64,000 bases of DNA, taken from NCBI GenBank assembly GCA_021791635.1, contig JAJYWF010000001.1, positions 1 to 64,000 of the forward strand, in the 5' to 3' direction. The DNA is from Actinomycetes bacterium (GTDB lineage: Bacteria > Actinomycetota > Acidimicrobiia > Acidimicrobiales > RAAP-2). Positions 49,139-58,384 of this stretch are shown piece by piece. The translations under genes were made by a program, and so were the position numbers. Under the pieces are notes generated by a model, which did no database searches, had not been told where the DNA came from, and saw only the letters and a list, made by a program, of their open reading frames with translations. Numbering within the stretch: the stretch's first letter is position 1; the number at the start of each line of letters is the position of its first letter.

Positions 49139-50596
49139 TCAGTGGAACGGGTTCCCTATGGGGTAGGCAATATCCAGGTAGATGGCCGATATGACGACCA
49201 CGAGAAGGACGGCTGAGAAGGCGTACACCACCGGCAGCAATTTCGCTGCGTCAGCACGGTAGTAGGGCCGGCCCCGGCGGGTGCGGATCCGCTCGTACAC
49301 GGCAATGGCAACGTGTCCGCCATCCAGCGGCAGCATGGGAAGCATGTTCAAGATTCCGAAGGCGATATTGAGGGCTATCAGCACTTCGATCAGGTAGAGG
49401 ATCCCGCTCTGCTCGGCCTGGGTGGCGGTGCGTACCGCCCCGAAGATCGACTCGGCTCTGGTTCCGGTCTTCGCGCTTTGCGCTGCAGCGTGCGGGCTGA
49501 CCACCCCACGGTAGAGGGACCCTATCCCTTCCGGCACGGCTCGAACCGTGGCTGCCACGTCGCGTCCGACGTCGATCACCGCGGTGCCTATCCCACGGAT
49601 CGGACCCTCCGAACCGAAGACGACCCTTTGGCTCTCGGTGATTCCGATGAGACCCACCGTTGGCGTCTTCGGTGGGCCGGCCCCGAGGGCTTCGCCTGTG
49701 GACCCCACCAGGTGCCCGAGCTCCGGCGTCACGGTGAGATGCACGATCTTCCCGTCACGTCTCACGGTGAGGGACACCGGACGGTTCGCCGAAGAACGGA
49801 TCACGTCGGCAAGGGCTGTAGCCCGATCGACTCGATGCCCATCGGCTGATTCCACGATGTCGCCAGGACGAAGTCCGGCCGCCTGTGCCGCCGTCTCCGA
49901 GTGGCCAGGCCACGTTGCGAAACCGGCGATCGTCGTCTGGACACCCTGGGTAGGGGTCCCGAAGTAGAGCAGCGCGGCATAGGCCAGAAGGAAGGCCATG
50001 ACGAAGTGCATGAACGAGCCGGCAGAAGCCACGATGATGCGCTTGTGGAAGGGTTGTTGGCGGTACGTGCGATCCTCGTCGGCCGGATCGATTTCCTCGA
50101 GATTGGTCATGCCCGGAATCTTCACGTAGCCGCCGAGCAGGATGGGCTTGACCCCGTAGTCGGTCTCACCCTTACGGATCGACCACAGGCGCGGACCGAA
50201 CCCGACGAAATACTCGGTGACCTTCATATGGCTCCACTTGGCGGTGATGAAGTGCCCGAACTCGTGCACCATCACGATCACGATGATGGCGATGATCACG
50301 ACAAGGAGCGGGCCCAATCCCAAGAGGAGGAAGCCAGCCACGATCACCCCCAGGACCAGTGCCAGGCGTATCAGGCCCCAGGCACCACGCCTCCGAGGAA
50401 GAGGAGCTACCGGGTCGGGAGGGGCGTCGGCACCTGTATCGCCCGAGGCCCTCCATCCGCCGGCCTCCGATGGGCCGGCCGCCGATGGGACGGCCTCCGG
50501 GGGAGAGCCCGCCGGAAGCTCCTCCGCCGGGGAGCCGGACCCTGCCACGGTGACCTGACGCTTCGAAGACCTAGGCGCCGCACGTTGCTCCTTCAC
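49139..50596 (-). CDS. rseP: RseP-family site-2 membrane metalloprotease (M50)
   Basis: 485 residues, GTG start in a GTGA overlap with dxr. A Pro/Ala-rich cytosolic arm (1-70) precedes membrane helices with the zinc motif H111-E112-x2-H115 (HEFGH), a PDZ domain (about 230-300; AGLRPGDIVESADG) and the third ligand motif NMLPMLPLDGGH. Site-2 proteases cut anti-sigma factors within the membrane. The RskA-like anti-sigma at 5.9 kb would be a plausible substrate; inference. Order dxr-rseP-ispG is conserved in actinobacteria. Confidence 0.95.
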   Translation of the reverse strand: MKEQRAAPRSSKRQVTVAGSGSPAEELPAGSPPEAVPSAAGPSEAGGWRASGDTGADAPPDPVAPLPRRRGAWGLIRLALVLGVIVAGFLLLGLGPLLVVIIAIIVIVMVHEFGHFITAKWSHMKVTEYFVGFGPRLWSIRKGETDYGVKPILLGGYVKIPGMTNLEEIDPADEDRTYRQQPFHKRIIVASAGSFMHFVMAFLLAYAALLYFGTPTQGVQTTIAGFATWPGHSETAAQAAGLRPGDIVESADGHRVDRATALADVIRSSANRPVSLTVRRDGKIVHLTVTPELGHLVGSTGEALGAGPPKTPTVGLIGITESQRVVFGSEGPIRGIGTAVIDVGRDVAATVRAVPEGIGSLYRGVVSPHAAAQSAKTGTRAESIFGAVRTATQAEQSGILYLIEVLIALNIAFGILNMLPMLPLDGGHVAIAVYERIRTRRGRPYYRADAAKLLPVVYAFSAVLLVVVISAIYLDIAYPIGNPFH

Positions 50597-51789
50597 GCCG
50601 CCTCCTTCCAGCCGCGAACGAGTGCCTGAGCGTGACGCCGGGCCTGGCGATCAGCGTCCAAGACCTCGTCGAGGGACGTCAGGGAGCCGCCAGGGCACTC
50701 GGCGAGTGCGGCGTCGACAACGTCGACGATCGCCAACCACGAAATTCTCCCTTGGAGGAACGCCTCGACGGCGATCTCGTTGGCGGCGTTGAGCCAAGCG
50801 GGGAATGGCCCGCCGGCCCGTCCGGCGCGATAAGCGAGGTCAATGCCAGAGAAGACTGAGCGATCTGGGAGCTCGAAACTGAGGGAGCAAGGATCGGACC
50901 AGTCGATCCGCCCAAAGGCCGCCCCGATGCGCTCCGGCCACCCCAGGGCATATCCAATGGGCAATCGCATGTCCGGAATCGACAGCTGGGCCAAAGTAGC
51001 TCCATCGATGAACTCCACCATGGAGTGAACGATCGACTGTGGGTGCACCACGATGTCAATTCGATCATAGGGAACGCCGAACAATTCGTGGGCTTCGATC
51101 ACCTCCAGGCCCTTGTTCATCAGGGTAGAGGAGTCGATCGTGATCTTCGGACCCATTTTCCACGTGGGATGTGCAAGGGCTTGCTCGACGGTGACTGTTC
51201 TGAGCGACTCGCGCGTCCGCCCCCTGAAAGGTCCTCCCGAGGCGGTCACTATCAACCGTGCCACCTTCGCCGAGTCTCCCGTGGTCCCGTCACTCCCACA
51301 CCCCACGACCTCAGGTGAAGTGGCTAGGCACTGATGGATCGCACAGTGCTCCGAGTCCACCGGCAACAGCTGCGCCCCGGGGGTACGCCGCGCCCTTTGC
51401 ACAATTGGGGCACCGGCGATGAGGGACTCCTTGTTGGCCAGAGCCAACCGGCGACCAGATTCGAGGGCTGCGAGCGTCACGGGAAGGCCGGCGAACCCGA
51501 CAACGGCGTTCAACACCACGTCGGCTACCGATGCCGCTGCCTCAAGTCCCTCGGGTCCGGACATGACTTGGACACCCGGACCCACTCGAGAAGACAGTTC
51601 CGCTGCTCGAGACGGATCGCCGATCACCACGAGCTCAGGTCGCACACATTCTGCCTGCTCTACCAGGGCATCGACGGAGTGCGCCGCGCTGAGTGCCACG
51701 ACGCGAAACCGGTCCGGCTGGCTGGCAATGACTTCCAGAGCCTGGGTGCCTATCGATCCCGTCGATCCCACCAGGCTGACCGTTCTCAT
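50593..51789 (-). CDS. dxr: 1-deoxy-D-xylulose-5-phosphate reductoisomerase
   Basis: 398 residues, ATG start. The NADPH-binding GSTGSIGTQALEVI at the N-terminus, NKESLIAG, PVDSEHCAIHQCL and TASGGPFRG, and KITIDSSTLMNKGLEVIEAH are complete Dxr motifs including metal ligands (Asp and Glu) and the flexible loop. It converts DXP to MEP, the committed step of the isoprenoid pathway. It lies between cdsA and rseP. The 115-base gap upstream holds a 9-bp tandem repeat. Confidence 0.97.
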   Translation of the reverse strand: MRTVSLVGSTGSIGTQALEVIASQPDRFRVVALSAAHSVDALVEQAECVRPELVVIGDPSRAAELSSRVGPGVQVMSGPEGLEAAASVADVVLNAVVGFAGLPVTLAALESGRRLALANKESLIAGAPIVQRARRTPGAQLLPVDSEHCAIHQCLATSPEVVGCGSDGTTGDSAKVARLIVTASGGPFRGRTRESLRTVTVEQALAHPTWKMGPKITIDSSTLMNKGLEVIEAHELFGVPYDRIDIVVHPQSIVHSMVEFIDGATLAQLSIPDMRLPIGYALGWPERIGAAFGRIDWSDPCSLSFELPDRSVFSGIDLAYRAGRAGGPFPAWLNAANEIAVEAFLQGRISWLAIVDVVDAALAECPGGSLTSLDEVLDADRQARRHAQALVRGWKEAA

Positions 51790-51838
51790 GGCGAACTACC
51801 CGTTACTCCCGCTGTGGACACTTCGGACCCTCCGGATG

Positions 51839-51874
51839 TTGGGGACGTTGGGGACGTTGGGGACGTTGGGGACC
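51839..51874. repeat. Four 9-bp tandem repeats between cdsA and dxr
   Basis: Four units of TTGGGGACG (the last ends in C) in the 115-base gap between the cdsA stop and the dxr start. Non-coding. It resembles the intergenic 9-bp repeat upstream of dinB in size and position between operon genes, though the sequence differs. No other feature is evident in the gap. Confidence 0.88.
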
Positions 51875-51904
51875 AGCATGCCATCGTCGCCAATCCGACG
51901 TTCG

Positions 51905-53926
51905 TCACCCAAGGTGAAGTGCTCTCACCAAGTAATAGGTCGCAGGCATGAGGAACAGGAGGCCGTCAACACGGTCCAACACTCCACCATGACCAGGCAG
52001 GATCTTTCCCATGTCCTTGAGCCCCAAGTGTCGCTTGATCAACGACTCGGACAGGTCCCCAATCGGGCTCACGATCGCGACCACGATCCCAAGCGCCGCC
52101 GCGGCACCGTACGTCCATGGGTGGATCAGATGCACGACGATGACCGAGACCAGGATCGCAACGACTGCGCCGCCTATGAATCCCTCCCAGGTCTTTCTCG
52201 GGCTCACGCTGGGGGCCATCGGGCGACGACCTATCCACACCCCGGTTGCCCAGGCCCCGACGTCGTAGGCAACCCCGACCACGACGGCCGCCAGGAGGAA
52301 CGCGATCCCGTGGCGATCGGGGAACACTGCCGGGTTCAGCAAGAGAGCGCCGAACGAACCGAAAAGAGCAATCCAACAGAACACGATCAACGTGGATCCG
52401 GTGCTGAGGACGGGATCCGCTCTTCGGTCTACCCCGGCGAGATGCCACAACATGGTGAAGACCACCAGCAAGGCCAGAACCAGCAGAAGTGCTTGCTGGC
52501 CACGGTTGTACGTCGCGACCATCAGCGCCACGGTCGCCACCAAACCGAGCAGCGTGGCCGGGTGGTAATTCGCCTTGCGAAAGGCGCCGAACGCCTCCAT
52601 CGCGGCCAGGGTGACGACAGCGGTGACGATGATGATCGAAGGAAGATTCCCGAGCTTGAAGAAGACCAGTACAATGACCCCGATAACGAACCCAGAGGCG
52701 ACCGCCACCGGAACATTCCGACCACTCCGGTCTTCTCCACGGTCGAGGTCTGACCGAGAGACGGGTGCACCGGGGCGGCCAGGACGGTGTGGCTGGCGTG
52801 TCCCGGTCCGCTCGGCTGGAAGGCGACCGGTCGACCCATCACGCGGAGTACGGGGCGGCCTACGCTCCGCTACCTGCGCCTTCTGGCGTAGCTCCTCCTC
52901 GTGCTTGGGAGGTTTCTCCCCTCGCTTCTCCTCGACTGCGACCGCGTCTTCCTGCTCGACGGAAAGGGGCGCAGCGACCGTCGACGACGCCAACTTCTCC
53001 CGCTTTCCCGCGCGGCCTCGGTCGTCACCAGTCCCCTCGCCACTAATGTCTCCCAACCCGTGACGACCCATCGCGTCCGTCACCTCAGCTCCAGGCTGAA
53101 CGGATGCGTCCCGCTCCGACCCACCGACTCGCTCGTCGAATCGGAAAAGGATGTCGCTTGTGAAGGCTCCATCTGGTGTCTCGGAAACATCTGGTGTCTC
53201 TATGTCTTCTGGCATCCCGGATGCCGCGGGTGCTCGGGATGTCGCGGGACTCGACCTGACCGCGGGGATCATGATGGTCTCTTCGTCACCTCTAGTAACA
53301 GCATCTCCCCCGGTAGCGGCCCCTCCCCCAGCGCCAGCCGGGGAAGGCCATTCCCCACCCTCATCCCCACCCTCAGCACCGCTATCGATGGCGCCCCCCC
53401 CGGCCTCGGGGAGATCGAAGGCCCACGGCTGGCGGTCAGACCCACCAGAGTCGTCCAGTGACCCCAGGCGTGATTCTTCGTGGGCAAGCACGGAAGGATC
53501 GAACGACTCCTCGTGGGCCTCCCAGTCGGCCTGCTGTTCGCGCCACGTAGGCGCGGGGAGTGTCGACCAGGGATCGTCGTCGGACGAACTGTCGTCTGTC
53601 CGCCGTAGGACTGCCGGAACCTGTCCAGTCGGTGCCTCGGTCCAGTGTGGAAGATCCGGCTCCGCCACTCCACTCTCGGCCACTGTCGCTTCGACCATTG
53701 CCCCATCGTCGGCATCGACACCGCTTTCGGCGTCCACAGACCAGACGTCAGGGTCTGTCACAGCCTGACTGTGCTCGTCTCGGGAATCTCCGGGCTCCCA
53801 GGCAACCCTGGGAACTTCACCAGTGCCGGCCAATCGGCCGGCAGTCTCAGCCCCTACGATCCGTACCCGTCCAGTCGGCTGTTCGACCGGCTCTTCACCG
53901 TTGTTTGGGAATGGATCGTCAGCCAT
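51905..53926 (-). CDS. cdsA: Phosphatidate cytidylyltransferase with long acidic N-terminal extension
   Basis: 673 residues. The last about 270 form the membrane enzyme with seven or eight helices and the CDS signature (SPIGDLSESLIKRHLGLKDMG, positions about 626-646, followed by ILPGHGGVLDRVDGL). It makes CDP-diacylglycerol from phosphatidate and CTP. The first about 400 residues are hydrophilic, acidic and low-complexity, with no domain I recognise, and are encoded in the same frame without a plausible internal start near the membrane part. It follows frr directly (10-base gap), with no uppS between. Confidence 0.93.
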   Translation of the reverse strand: MADDPFPNNGEEPVEQPTGRVRIVGAETAGRLAGTGEVPRVAWEPGDSRDEHSQAVTDPDVWSVDAESGVDADDGAMVEATVAESGVAEPDLPHWTEAPTGQVPAVLRRTDDSSSDDDPWSTLPAPTWREQQADWEAHEESFDPSVLAHEESRLGSLDDSGGSDRQPWAFDLPEAGGGAIDSGAEGGDEGGEWPSPAGAGGGAATGGDAVTRGDEETIMIPAVRSSPATSRAPAASGMPEDIETPDVSETPDGAFTSDILFRFDERVGGSERDASVQPGAEVTDAMGRHGLGDISGEGTGDDRGRAGKREKLASSTVAAPLSVEQEDAVAVEEKRGEKPPKHEEELRQKAQVAERRPPRTPRDGSTGRLPAERTGTRQPHRPGRPGAPVSRSDLDRGEDRSGRNVPVAVASGFVIGVIVLVFFKLGNLPSIIIVTAVVTLAAMEAFGAFRKANYHPATLLGLVATVALMVATYNRGQQALLLVLALLVVFTMLWHLAGVDRRADPVLSTGSTLIVFCWIALFGSFGALLLNPAVFPDRHGIAFLLAAVVVGVAYDVGAWATGVWIGRRPMAPSVSPRKTWEGFIGGAVVAILVSVIVVHLIHPWTYGAAAALGIVVAIVSPIGDLSESLIKRHLGLKDMGKILPGHGGVLDRVDGLLFLMPATYYLVRALHLG

Positions 53927-53936
53927 GGGACCCCAC

Positions 53937-54509
53937 TCAGACCTCGAGGAGCTCTCGCTCTTTTTGGGAGAGCAATTGGTCGATCAGGCCCACCTGCTCG
54001 TGAGTAATCTTCTCGACCTCCTTCTCTACTCGCTCCAATTCATCAGATGACAACACCCCGTCCTTTTCCAGCGCTTCTAGCTCGTGACGGGTAGACCGAC
54101 GCAAGTTTCTGACCGCCACACGGCCTTCCTCCGCCTTGTGACGCACTACCTTGACCAACTCCTTCCGGCGCTCTTCGGTGAGGGGCGGAAAGGCCAGGCG
54201 GATCACGGCTCCGTCATTGGTCGGGTTGATCCCGAGGTCGGATCCTTGAATGGCTTTCTCGATCGCTCCCAGCGCACTCTTGTCGTACGGGGTGATGACC
54301 AGCATCATTGCATCGGGGACGCTGAGTCCGGCCAGCTGGCGAAGCGGCGTGGGCGTCCCGTAATACTCCACGACAAGGTGTTCGACGAGCGCCGGTGCCG
54401 CTCTTCCAGTCCGGACCGTGGCGAATTCGGCTCGTACGTGGTCCACTGCCTTCACCATCTTCGCCCTAGCGTCCTCGGTGGCAATCGCCGAGAGATCCTC
54501 GCCCGTCAT
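53937..54509 (-). CDS. frr: Ribosome recycling factor
   Basis: 190 residues, ATG in an ATGA overlap with pyrH. RRF signatures: VRTGRAAPALVEHLVVEYYG, ITPYDKSALGAIEKAI, LTEERRKELVKVVRHKAEEG and the C-terminal helix region. With EF-G it splits post-termination ribosomes. The N-terminus is a few residues longer than E. coli RRF. Order rpsB-tsf-pyrH-frr-cdsA is standard. Confidence 0.98.
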   Translation of the reverse strand: MTGEDLSAIATEDARAKMVKAVDHVRAEFATVRTGRAAPALVEHLVVEYYGTPTPLRQLAGLSVPDAMMLVITPYDKSALGAIEKAIQGSDLGINPTNDGAVIRLAFPPLTEERRKELVKVVRHKAEEGRVAVRNLRRSTRHELEALEKDGVLSSDELERVEKEVEKITHEQVGLIDQLLSQKERELLEV

Positions 54510-55225
54510 CTCACCAGCGTACCGATATGCTCGCCGCCGAGCGCACGACGCAAATTCCCGGGCTCCATCAGGTCAAAGACCAGGATGGGTAGCGCGTTGT
54601 CCTTGCAGAAGGTGATTGCCGTAAGGTCCATGACCCTAAGATCCTGGGCTACGACCTCCATGAACGAGATCGATTCGAAACGCACGGCATTGGGGTCGAC
54701 CTTCGGGTCGGCGCTGTAGACGCCATCCACTCCGCCATGCGTGCCCTTCAGCAGCATCTCGGCTTCGATCTCAGCTGCCCTGAGGGCTGCCGAAGTGTCG
54801 GTGGTGAAATACGGATTTCCCATACCGGCGGCAAAGATGACCACTCGGTCCTTCTCCAAGTGACGGATGGCCCTTCGCCTGATGTACGGTTCGGCCACCT
54901 CAGCCATGTGAACCGCGGTGAGCACACGAGTTGGCTGGCCCTGGTGCTCGAGCGCATCTTGGAGCGCAAGCGCATTGATGACGGTACCGAGCATTCCCAT
55001 CGTGTCCGACGTCGCTCGGTCCATCCCGGCACCGGCTCCGGTGGTACCGCGCCAGATATTTCCTCCCCCTACCATGACTGCCAACTGAAGATCGGCGTGC
55101 TGACGCGCTTCGGCGATCTCTCCCGCTAACCGTTCCACCACATCTGCGTCGATGGTCTCGTCCGAAGCGGCCGATGCGAGGGCCTCCCCCGACATCTTCA
55201 GCACTACGCGCCTGGTGTCACCCAT
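54506..55225 (-). CDS. pyrH: Uridylate kinase
   Basis: 239 residues, ATG start. Amino-acid-kinase fold with KMSGEAL, VGGGNIWRG, MDRATSDTMGMLGTVINALA and the UMP/ATP loop KGTHGGVDGVYSADPK. It phosphorylates UMP to UDP and is usually hexameric and GTP-activated. It is coupled to frr by ATGA and lies 42 bases after tsf. Confidence 0.98.
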   Translation of the reverse strand: MGDTRRVVLKMSGEALASAASDETIDADVVERLAGEIAEARQHADLQLAVMVGGGNIWRGTTGAGAGMDRATSDTMGMLGTVINALALQDALEHQGQPTRVLTAVHMAEVAEPYIRRRAIRHLEKDRVVIFAAGMGNPYFTTDTSAALRAAEIEAEMLLKGTHGGVDGVYSADPKVDPNAVRFESISFMEVVAQDLRVMDLTAITFCKDNALPILVFDLMEPGNLRRALGGEHIGTLVR

Positions 55226-55267
55226 TTCCTGGAACCTCGCGCTCCCCCGTGGTATCGGCGAACGGGA

Positions 55268-56068
55268 TCAGGAGCCGATCACAACCTGTGCGAACTCGAC
55301 AACCTCAGCTGAACCGAGGTGCTCGGCCACCGTCTTCTTCTCGTCACGTACGTATGCCTGCTCAAGCAGGCATCGCTCCTTGAACCAGCCGTTCATCCGA
55401 CCGTCGACGATCTTGGCCAGAGCGGCTTCGGGTTTTCCCTCATTCCGACTGATCTCCTCAACGGTCGCGCGCTCGGCGGCAACCTGGTCAGCCGGCACGT
55501 CGTCGCGTCGGAGGTACGTCGGCCTGCTGAAGGCGACGTGTACGGCTACCTCGTGGGCGAGCTGTGCGCTCCCTCCACTCAAGACGACGATGACGCCGTT
55601 GGTGCCGCGTCCGGCCTGCTGGTGGAGATACGTGTCGAGTACTTCTCCGCTTCCGGCCTCCAGGCGGACGACGCGACCGACCGAGATGTTCTCTTTCAGC
55701 ACGGTTCGCAGTCGCTCCAGATCCGCACTGGCTTCCTCGACGGCATGGGGACCTCGAGCTGCCACCGAAGCGGCTACCTCGTCGGCCAAGGCCACGAACT
55801 CCTCGGACTTGGCTACGAAGTCGGTCTCGCACCGCAACTCGACCATAGCCGCAACGGGTCCTTGTCTCACGATGGCGACTGCTCCGTCGCTCGCTTCACG
55901 ATCTTCCCGTTTGGCTGCGCCCGCCAAGCCCTGAACCCTCAACCACTGGGTCGCCTCTTCTTGGTCACCGTGCGCTGCCTCCAAAGCGCGCTTGGCGTCG
56001 AGCATGCCGACGCCGGTAGACCGGCGCAGCGCCTGCACGTCCTGAGCGGTGAATTCAGCCACGCTCAC
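55268..56068 (-). CDS. tsf: Elongation factor Ts
   Basis: 266 residues, GTG start overlapping rpsB by 14 bases; a GTG two codons later is also possible. UBA-like N-terminal domain ([19 protein letters not shown]), the core contact motif [15 protein letters not shown], and a C-terminal dimerisation part ([18 protein letters not shown]). It exchanges GDP on EF-Tu. Length is between the short (about 200) and long (about 280) forms. Confidence 0.97.
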   Translation of the reverse strand: MSVAEFTAQDVQALRRSTGVGMLDAKRALEAAHGDQEEATQWLRVQGLAGAAKREDREASDGAVAIVRQGPVAAMVELRCETDFVAKSEEFVALADEVAASVAARGPHAVEEASADLERLRTVLKENISVGRVVRLEAGSGEVLDTYLHQQAGRGTNGVIVVLSGGSAQLAHEVAVHVAFSRPTYLRRDDVPADQVAAERATVEEISRNEGKPEAALAKIVDGRMNGWFKERCLLEQAYVRDEKKTVAEHLGSAEVVEFAQVVIGS

Positions 56069-57077
56069 TCTCCTTCTTCCCTCCTGCCTTCCCTTCTGCG
56101 TCTGCCTGAATCGAATCCCCTTCGACCTCGGTGGCCGCAGTGACCCCAGTGGCCGGAGCGGCCGTGACCGGAGCGACTTGGGTCAGCAGGGGTACTGTGC
56201 CGCCCGGAGTGGCCGCATCCTCCGCATTCGTCGGTGCGGACGGTGCGGACGGTGCGGCCGGTGCGGCCGGGGGAGGCTGGGGAGCCGGTGCGGACGGTGC
56301 GGCCGGGGGAGGCTGGGGAGCCGGTGCGGACGGTGCGGCCGGGGGAGGCTGGGGAGCCGGTGCGGACGGTGCAATAGGTGGTGGCCGGTGCGCCGCTATC
56401 CAACGCCCCTCGACGACGGCATCGGCGATCACCCGGCACATCAACGCTCCTGAACGAATGGCGTCGTCATTTCCGGGGATCACGAAGTCGATCACGTCGG
56501 GGTCGCAATTGGTGTCGACAACGGCGACGACGGGGAGTCCGAGCTTCCTGGCCTCGGTGACGGCGATGTGCTCCTTCTTCGTGTCTATGACGAAGATGGT
56601 CTCGGGGAGACGGTCCAGGCCACTGATCCCACCGAGGTTCCGGCTCAGCTTCTCAAGTTCGCGGACGTGGCGCAGGGCCTCCTTCTTCGGCATGGCGTCG
56701 AAGTCGCCCGCGGCCTGCATGCTCCTGAGCTCCTGCATCCGCTTCACACGTCCCGACACCGTGCTGAAATTGGTCAGCATCCCACCGAGCCACCGCTGGT
56801 TCACGTACGGCATCCCACACGCAGTCGCGTAGTCGGCGATAGGACCCTGGGTCTGCTTCTTCGTGCCGACGAACAGAACGTTCCCGCCCCCCGCTGCCAG
56901 GTCGCGGACGTGGCTGTAGGCAGCGTCGATGCCTTCCAACGTCTTGTGGAGATCGATGAGATAGATCCCGTTCCGCTCCCCCAGGATGTAGCGGCGCATC
57001 TTGGGGTTCCAGCGACGGGTCTGATGACCGAAGTGGACCCCGGCGCCAAGGAGCTGTCGCATGGTGACGACGGCCAT
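56055..57077 (-). CDS. rpsB: 30S ribosomal protein S2 with Ala/Pro-rich C-terminal extension
   Basis: 340 residues from the ATG at 57077, which has a strong GGAGG 8 bases upstream; the longer open frame is not coding. The S2 core (1-229; [41 protein letters not shown]-like [11 protein letters not shown]) is complete. The remaining about 110 residues are low-complexity: three [12 protein letters not shown] units then an acidic/Lys end. Extensions on S2 occur in actinobacteria, but this one is long and repeat-built. Confidence 0.97.
   Translation of the reverse strand: MAVVTMRQLLGAGVHFGHQTRRWNPKMRRYILGERNGIYLIDLHKTLEGIDAAYSHVRDLAAGGGNVLFVGTKKQTQGPIADYATACGMPYVNQRWLGGMLTNFSTVSGRVKRMQELRSMQAAGDFDAMPKKEALRHVRELEKLSRNLGGISGLDRLPETIFVIDTKKEHIAVTEARKLGLPVVAVVDTNCDPDVIDFVIPGNDDAIRSGALMCRVIADAVVEGRWIAAHRPPPIAPSAPAPQPPPAAPSAPAPQPPPAAPSAPAPQPPPAAPAAPSAPSAPTNAEDAATPGGTVPLLTQVAPVTAAPATGVTAATEVEGDSIQADAEGKAGGKKESERG
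56233..56372. repeat. 36-bp (with 9-bp subunits) tandem repeat within rpsB
   Basis: Four 9-bp GGTGCGGAC/GGTGCGGCC units (56233-56268) run into about three copies of a 36-bp unit containing GGGGGAGGCTGGGGAGCC. They encode the [12 protein letters not shown] tail of ribosomal protein S2. Confidence 0.88.
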
Positions 57078-57235
57078 TATTTCCTCCAATCGGTTCTGCC
57101 TCCCCGTGCGCAGCACCCTGCAACAGGGCGACCGTGGAACGCGCTCGGGTGTGAGATGAACGTTGTGCCGACCCACCGGGCGGTGGGACCTCCAGAGCCT
57201 AGCCGAGCATGGCCCCAGCCCTCCACACGCCTCGT
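57078..57235 (-). other. Gap between xerC and rpsB (rpsB leader)
   Basis: 158 bases without a gene. It holds the rpsB ribosome site (GGAGG) and a 6-bp hairpin CCCACC-GGGC-GGTGGG at 57172-57187. I see no clear -35/-10 pair, though a promoter for rpsB-tsf is expected here or within xerC. Confidence 0.4.
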
Positions 57236-58228
57236 TCAGGCTCTGGGGTGACTTCCTTCGTACACCCTCCACAGCCGTTCCTTGCTCACATGGGTGTAGA
57301 TCTGGGTCGTCTGCAGACTGGCGTGGCCGAGCAGCTCTTGGACCACCCGAAGGTCTGCTCCACCGTCGAGCAGGTGCGTGGCGAAAGTGTGCCTGAGCGC
57401 ATGGGGATGGGTCGGAGCCGCCGAACGGCGGTCGAGGATCCGCCGAACGTCGCGCGGGCTCAGTCGGTTGCCCCGCTGGTTCAAGAACACGGCATTGGGC
57501 GGGCTGTCCGGGAGGACCAGGACCGATCGTCCCGTTTCCAGCCACTTACCGAGGGAGTCGGCGCAACGCTCGTGGACGGGGAGTAGGCGTTCTCGGTCGC
57601 CCTTTCCGATCACCGAAACCGTCCGTTCGGCCAAGTCCACCCGCTCGCGGTCGAGGCCACAGAGCTCGGCAACCCGCAGGCCGGCGGCGTAGAGCAATTC
57701 GAGGACCGCGTCGTCTCGGAGCCTGAGCGCCGTTGCCCGCAGGGTCGATGCCGGGGGAGCCCCGTCGTTCCCGACCGGATCGAACAGCACGTGCAGCTCT
57801 TCCCTGGAAAGCACCTGGGGCAGCCTTCCCCCGCCGACCGGCGACGACAGCCCCCGGCTCGGGTCCGAGGCCAGGATCTCCTCGCGCCGGCACCACGAGA
57901 AGTACGCCCGCACGGCCGCTGCTTTTCGGGCCACCGTCGATCTGGCGTACCGCCGGGTGGTCAGGTACGAGAGGTATCGACGCAGCAGCAGCCGATCTGC
58001 CCCGCCCGGATCAACCACGCCGGAGCGCTCAGCCCAGAGTGCGAATGCCGCGACGTCAGAGCGGTATGCCTGGACCGTTGCCCTCGACCGGTGCCGGAGT
58101 CCATTCGAGAAGTCCGCCAACTGCCACGCAGGGCTCGGCGCGGCGGCTTGCGTCCCATGGCCGGACCGCGGCCGGCTGGTTCCCTCGGCCTGCTCCGTAG
58201 CCTGCGCCCCGTTCCGGTCGCCTGCCAC
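57236..58228 (-). CDS. xerC: Tyrosine recombinase XerC-type
   Basis: 330 residues. An N-terminal SAM-like DNA-binding domain (about 36-125; [18 protein letters not shown]) precedes the catalytic domain with Arg in [13 protein letters not shown]-x2-R in [12 protein letters not shown], His in [12 protein letters not shown] and the nucleophile Tyr in IYTHV. XerC resolves chromosome dimers at dif with FtsK, encoded at 23-26 kb. Its position upstream of rpsB-tsf matches many actinobacteria. Whether it is XerC or a single XerD-like protein cannot be decided here. The first 35 residues look like a low-complexity addition. Confidence 0.92.
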   Translation of the reverse strand: MAGDRNGAQATEQAEGTSRPRSGHGTQAAAPSPAWQLADFSNGLRHRSRATVQAYRSDVAAFALWAERSGVVDPGGADRLLLRRYLSYLTTRRYARSTVARKAAAVRAYFSWCRREEILASDPSRGLSSPVGGGRLPQVLSREELHVLFDPVGNDGAPPASTLRATALRLRDDAVLELLYAAGLRVAELCGLDRERVDLAERTVSVIGKGDRERLLPVHERCADSLGKWLETGRSVLVLPDSPPNAVFLNQRGNRLSPRDVRRILDRRSAAPTHPHALRHTFATHLLDGGADLRVVQELLGHASLQTTQIYTHVSKERLWRVYEGSHPRA

Positions 58229-58338
58229 TCACCCAATGTACCGTTCCCGGTGCGCCCGGGCGGTGATCCGCTCGCCCACGTCGAGCGTCCCGCGCCCCGT
58301 GACCAGCCGCGGTAACGTTGACCTCACGTCAGATTGCG

Positions 58339-58357
58339 ACCACCCCCGCCGGGGGTG
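58339..58357 (+). other. Hairpin upstream of the solute-binding protein gene
   Basis: CCACCCCC-GCC-GGGGGTGG, an 8-bp stem with a 3-base loop, 27 bases before the GTG at 58385 and just ahead of its purine-rich ribosome site. It lies in the 156-base gap diverging from xerC. It may affect translation or stability; no promoter is clear in the gap. Confidence 0.4.
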
Positions 58358-58384
58358 GCAGGACGGGAATGAGGGAGGGCTCTC

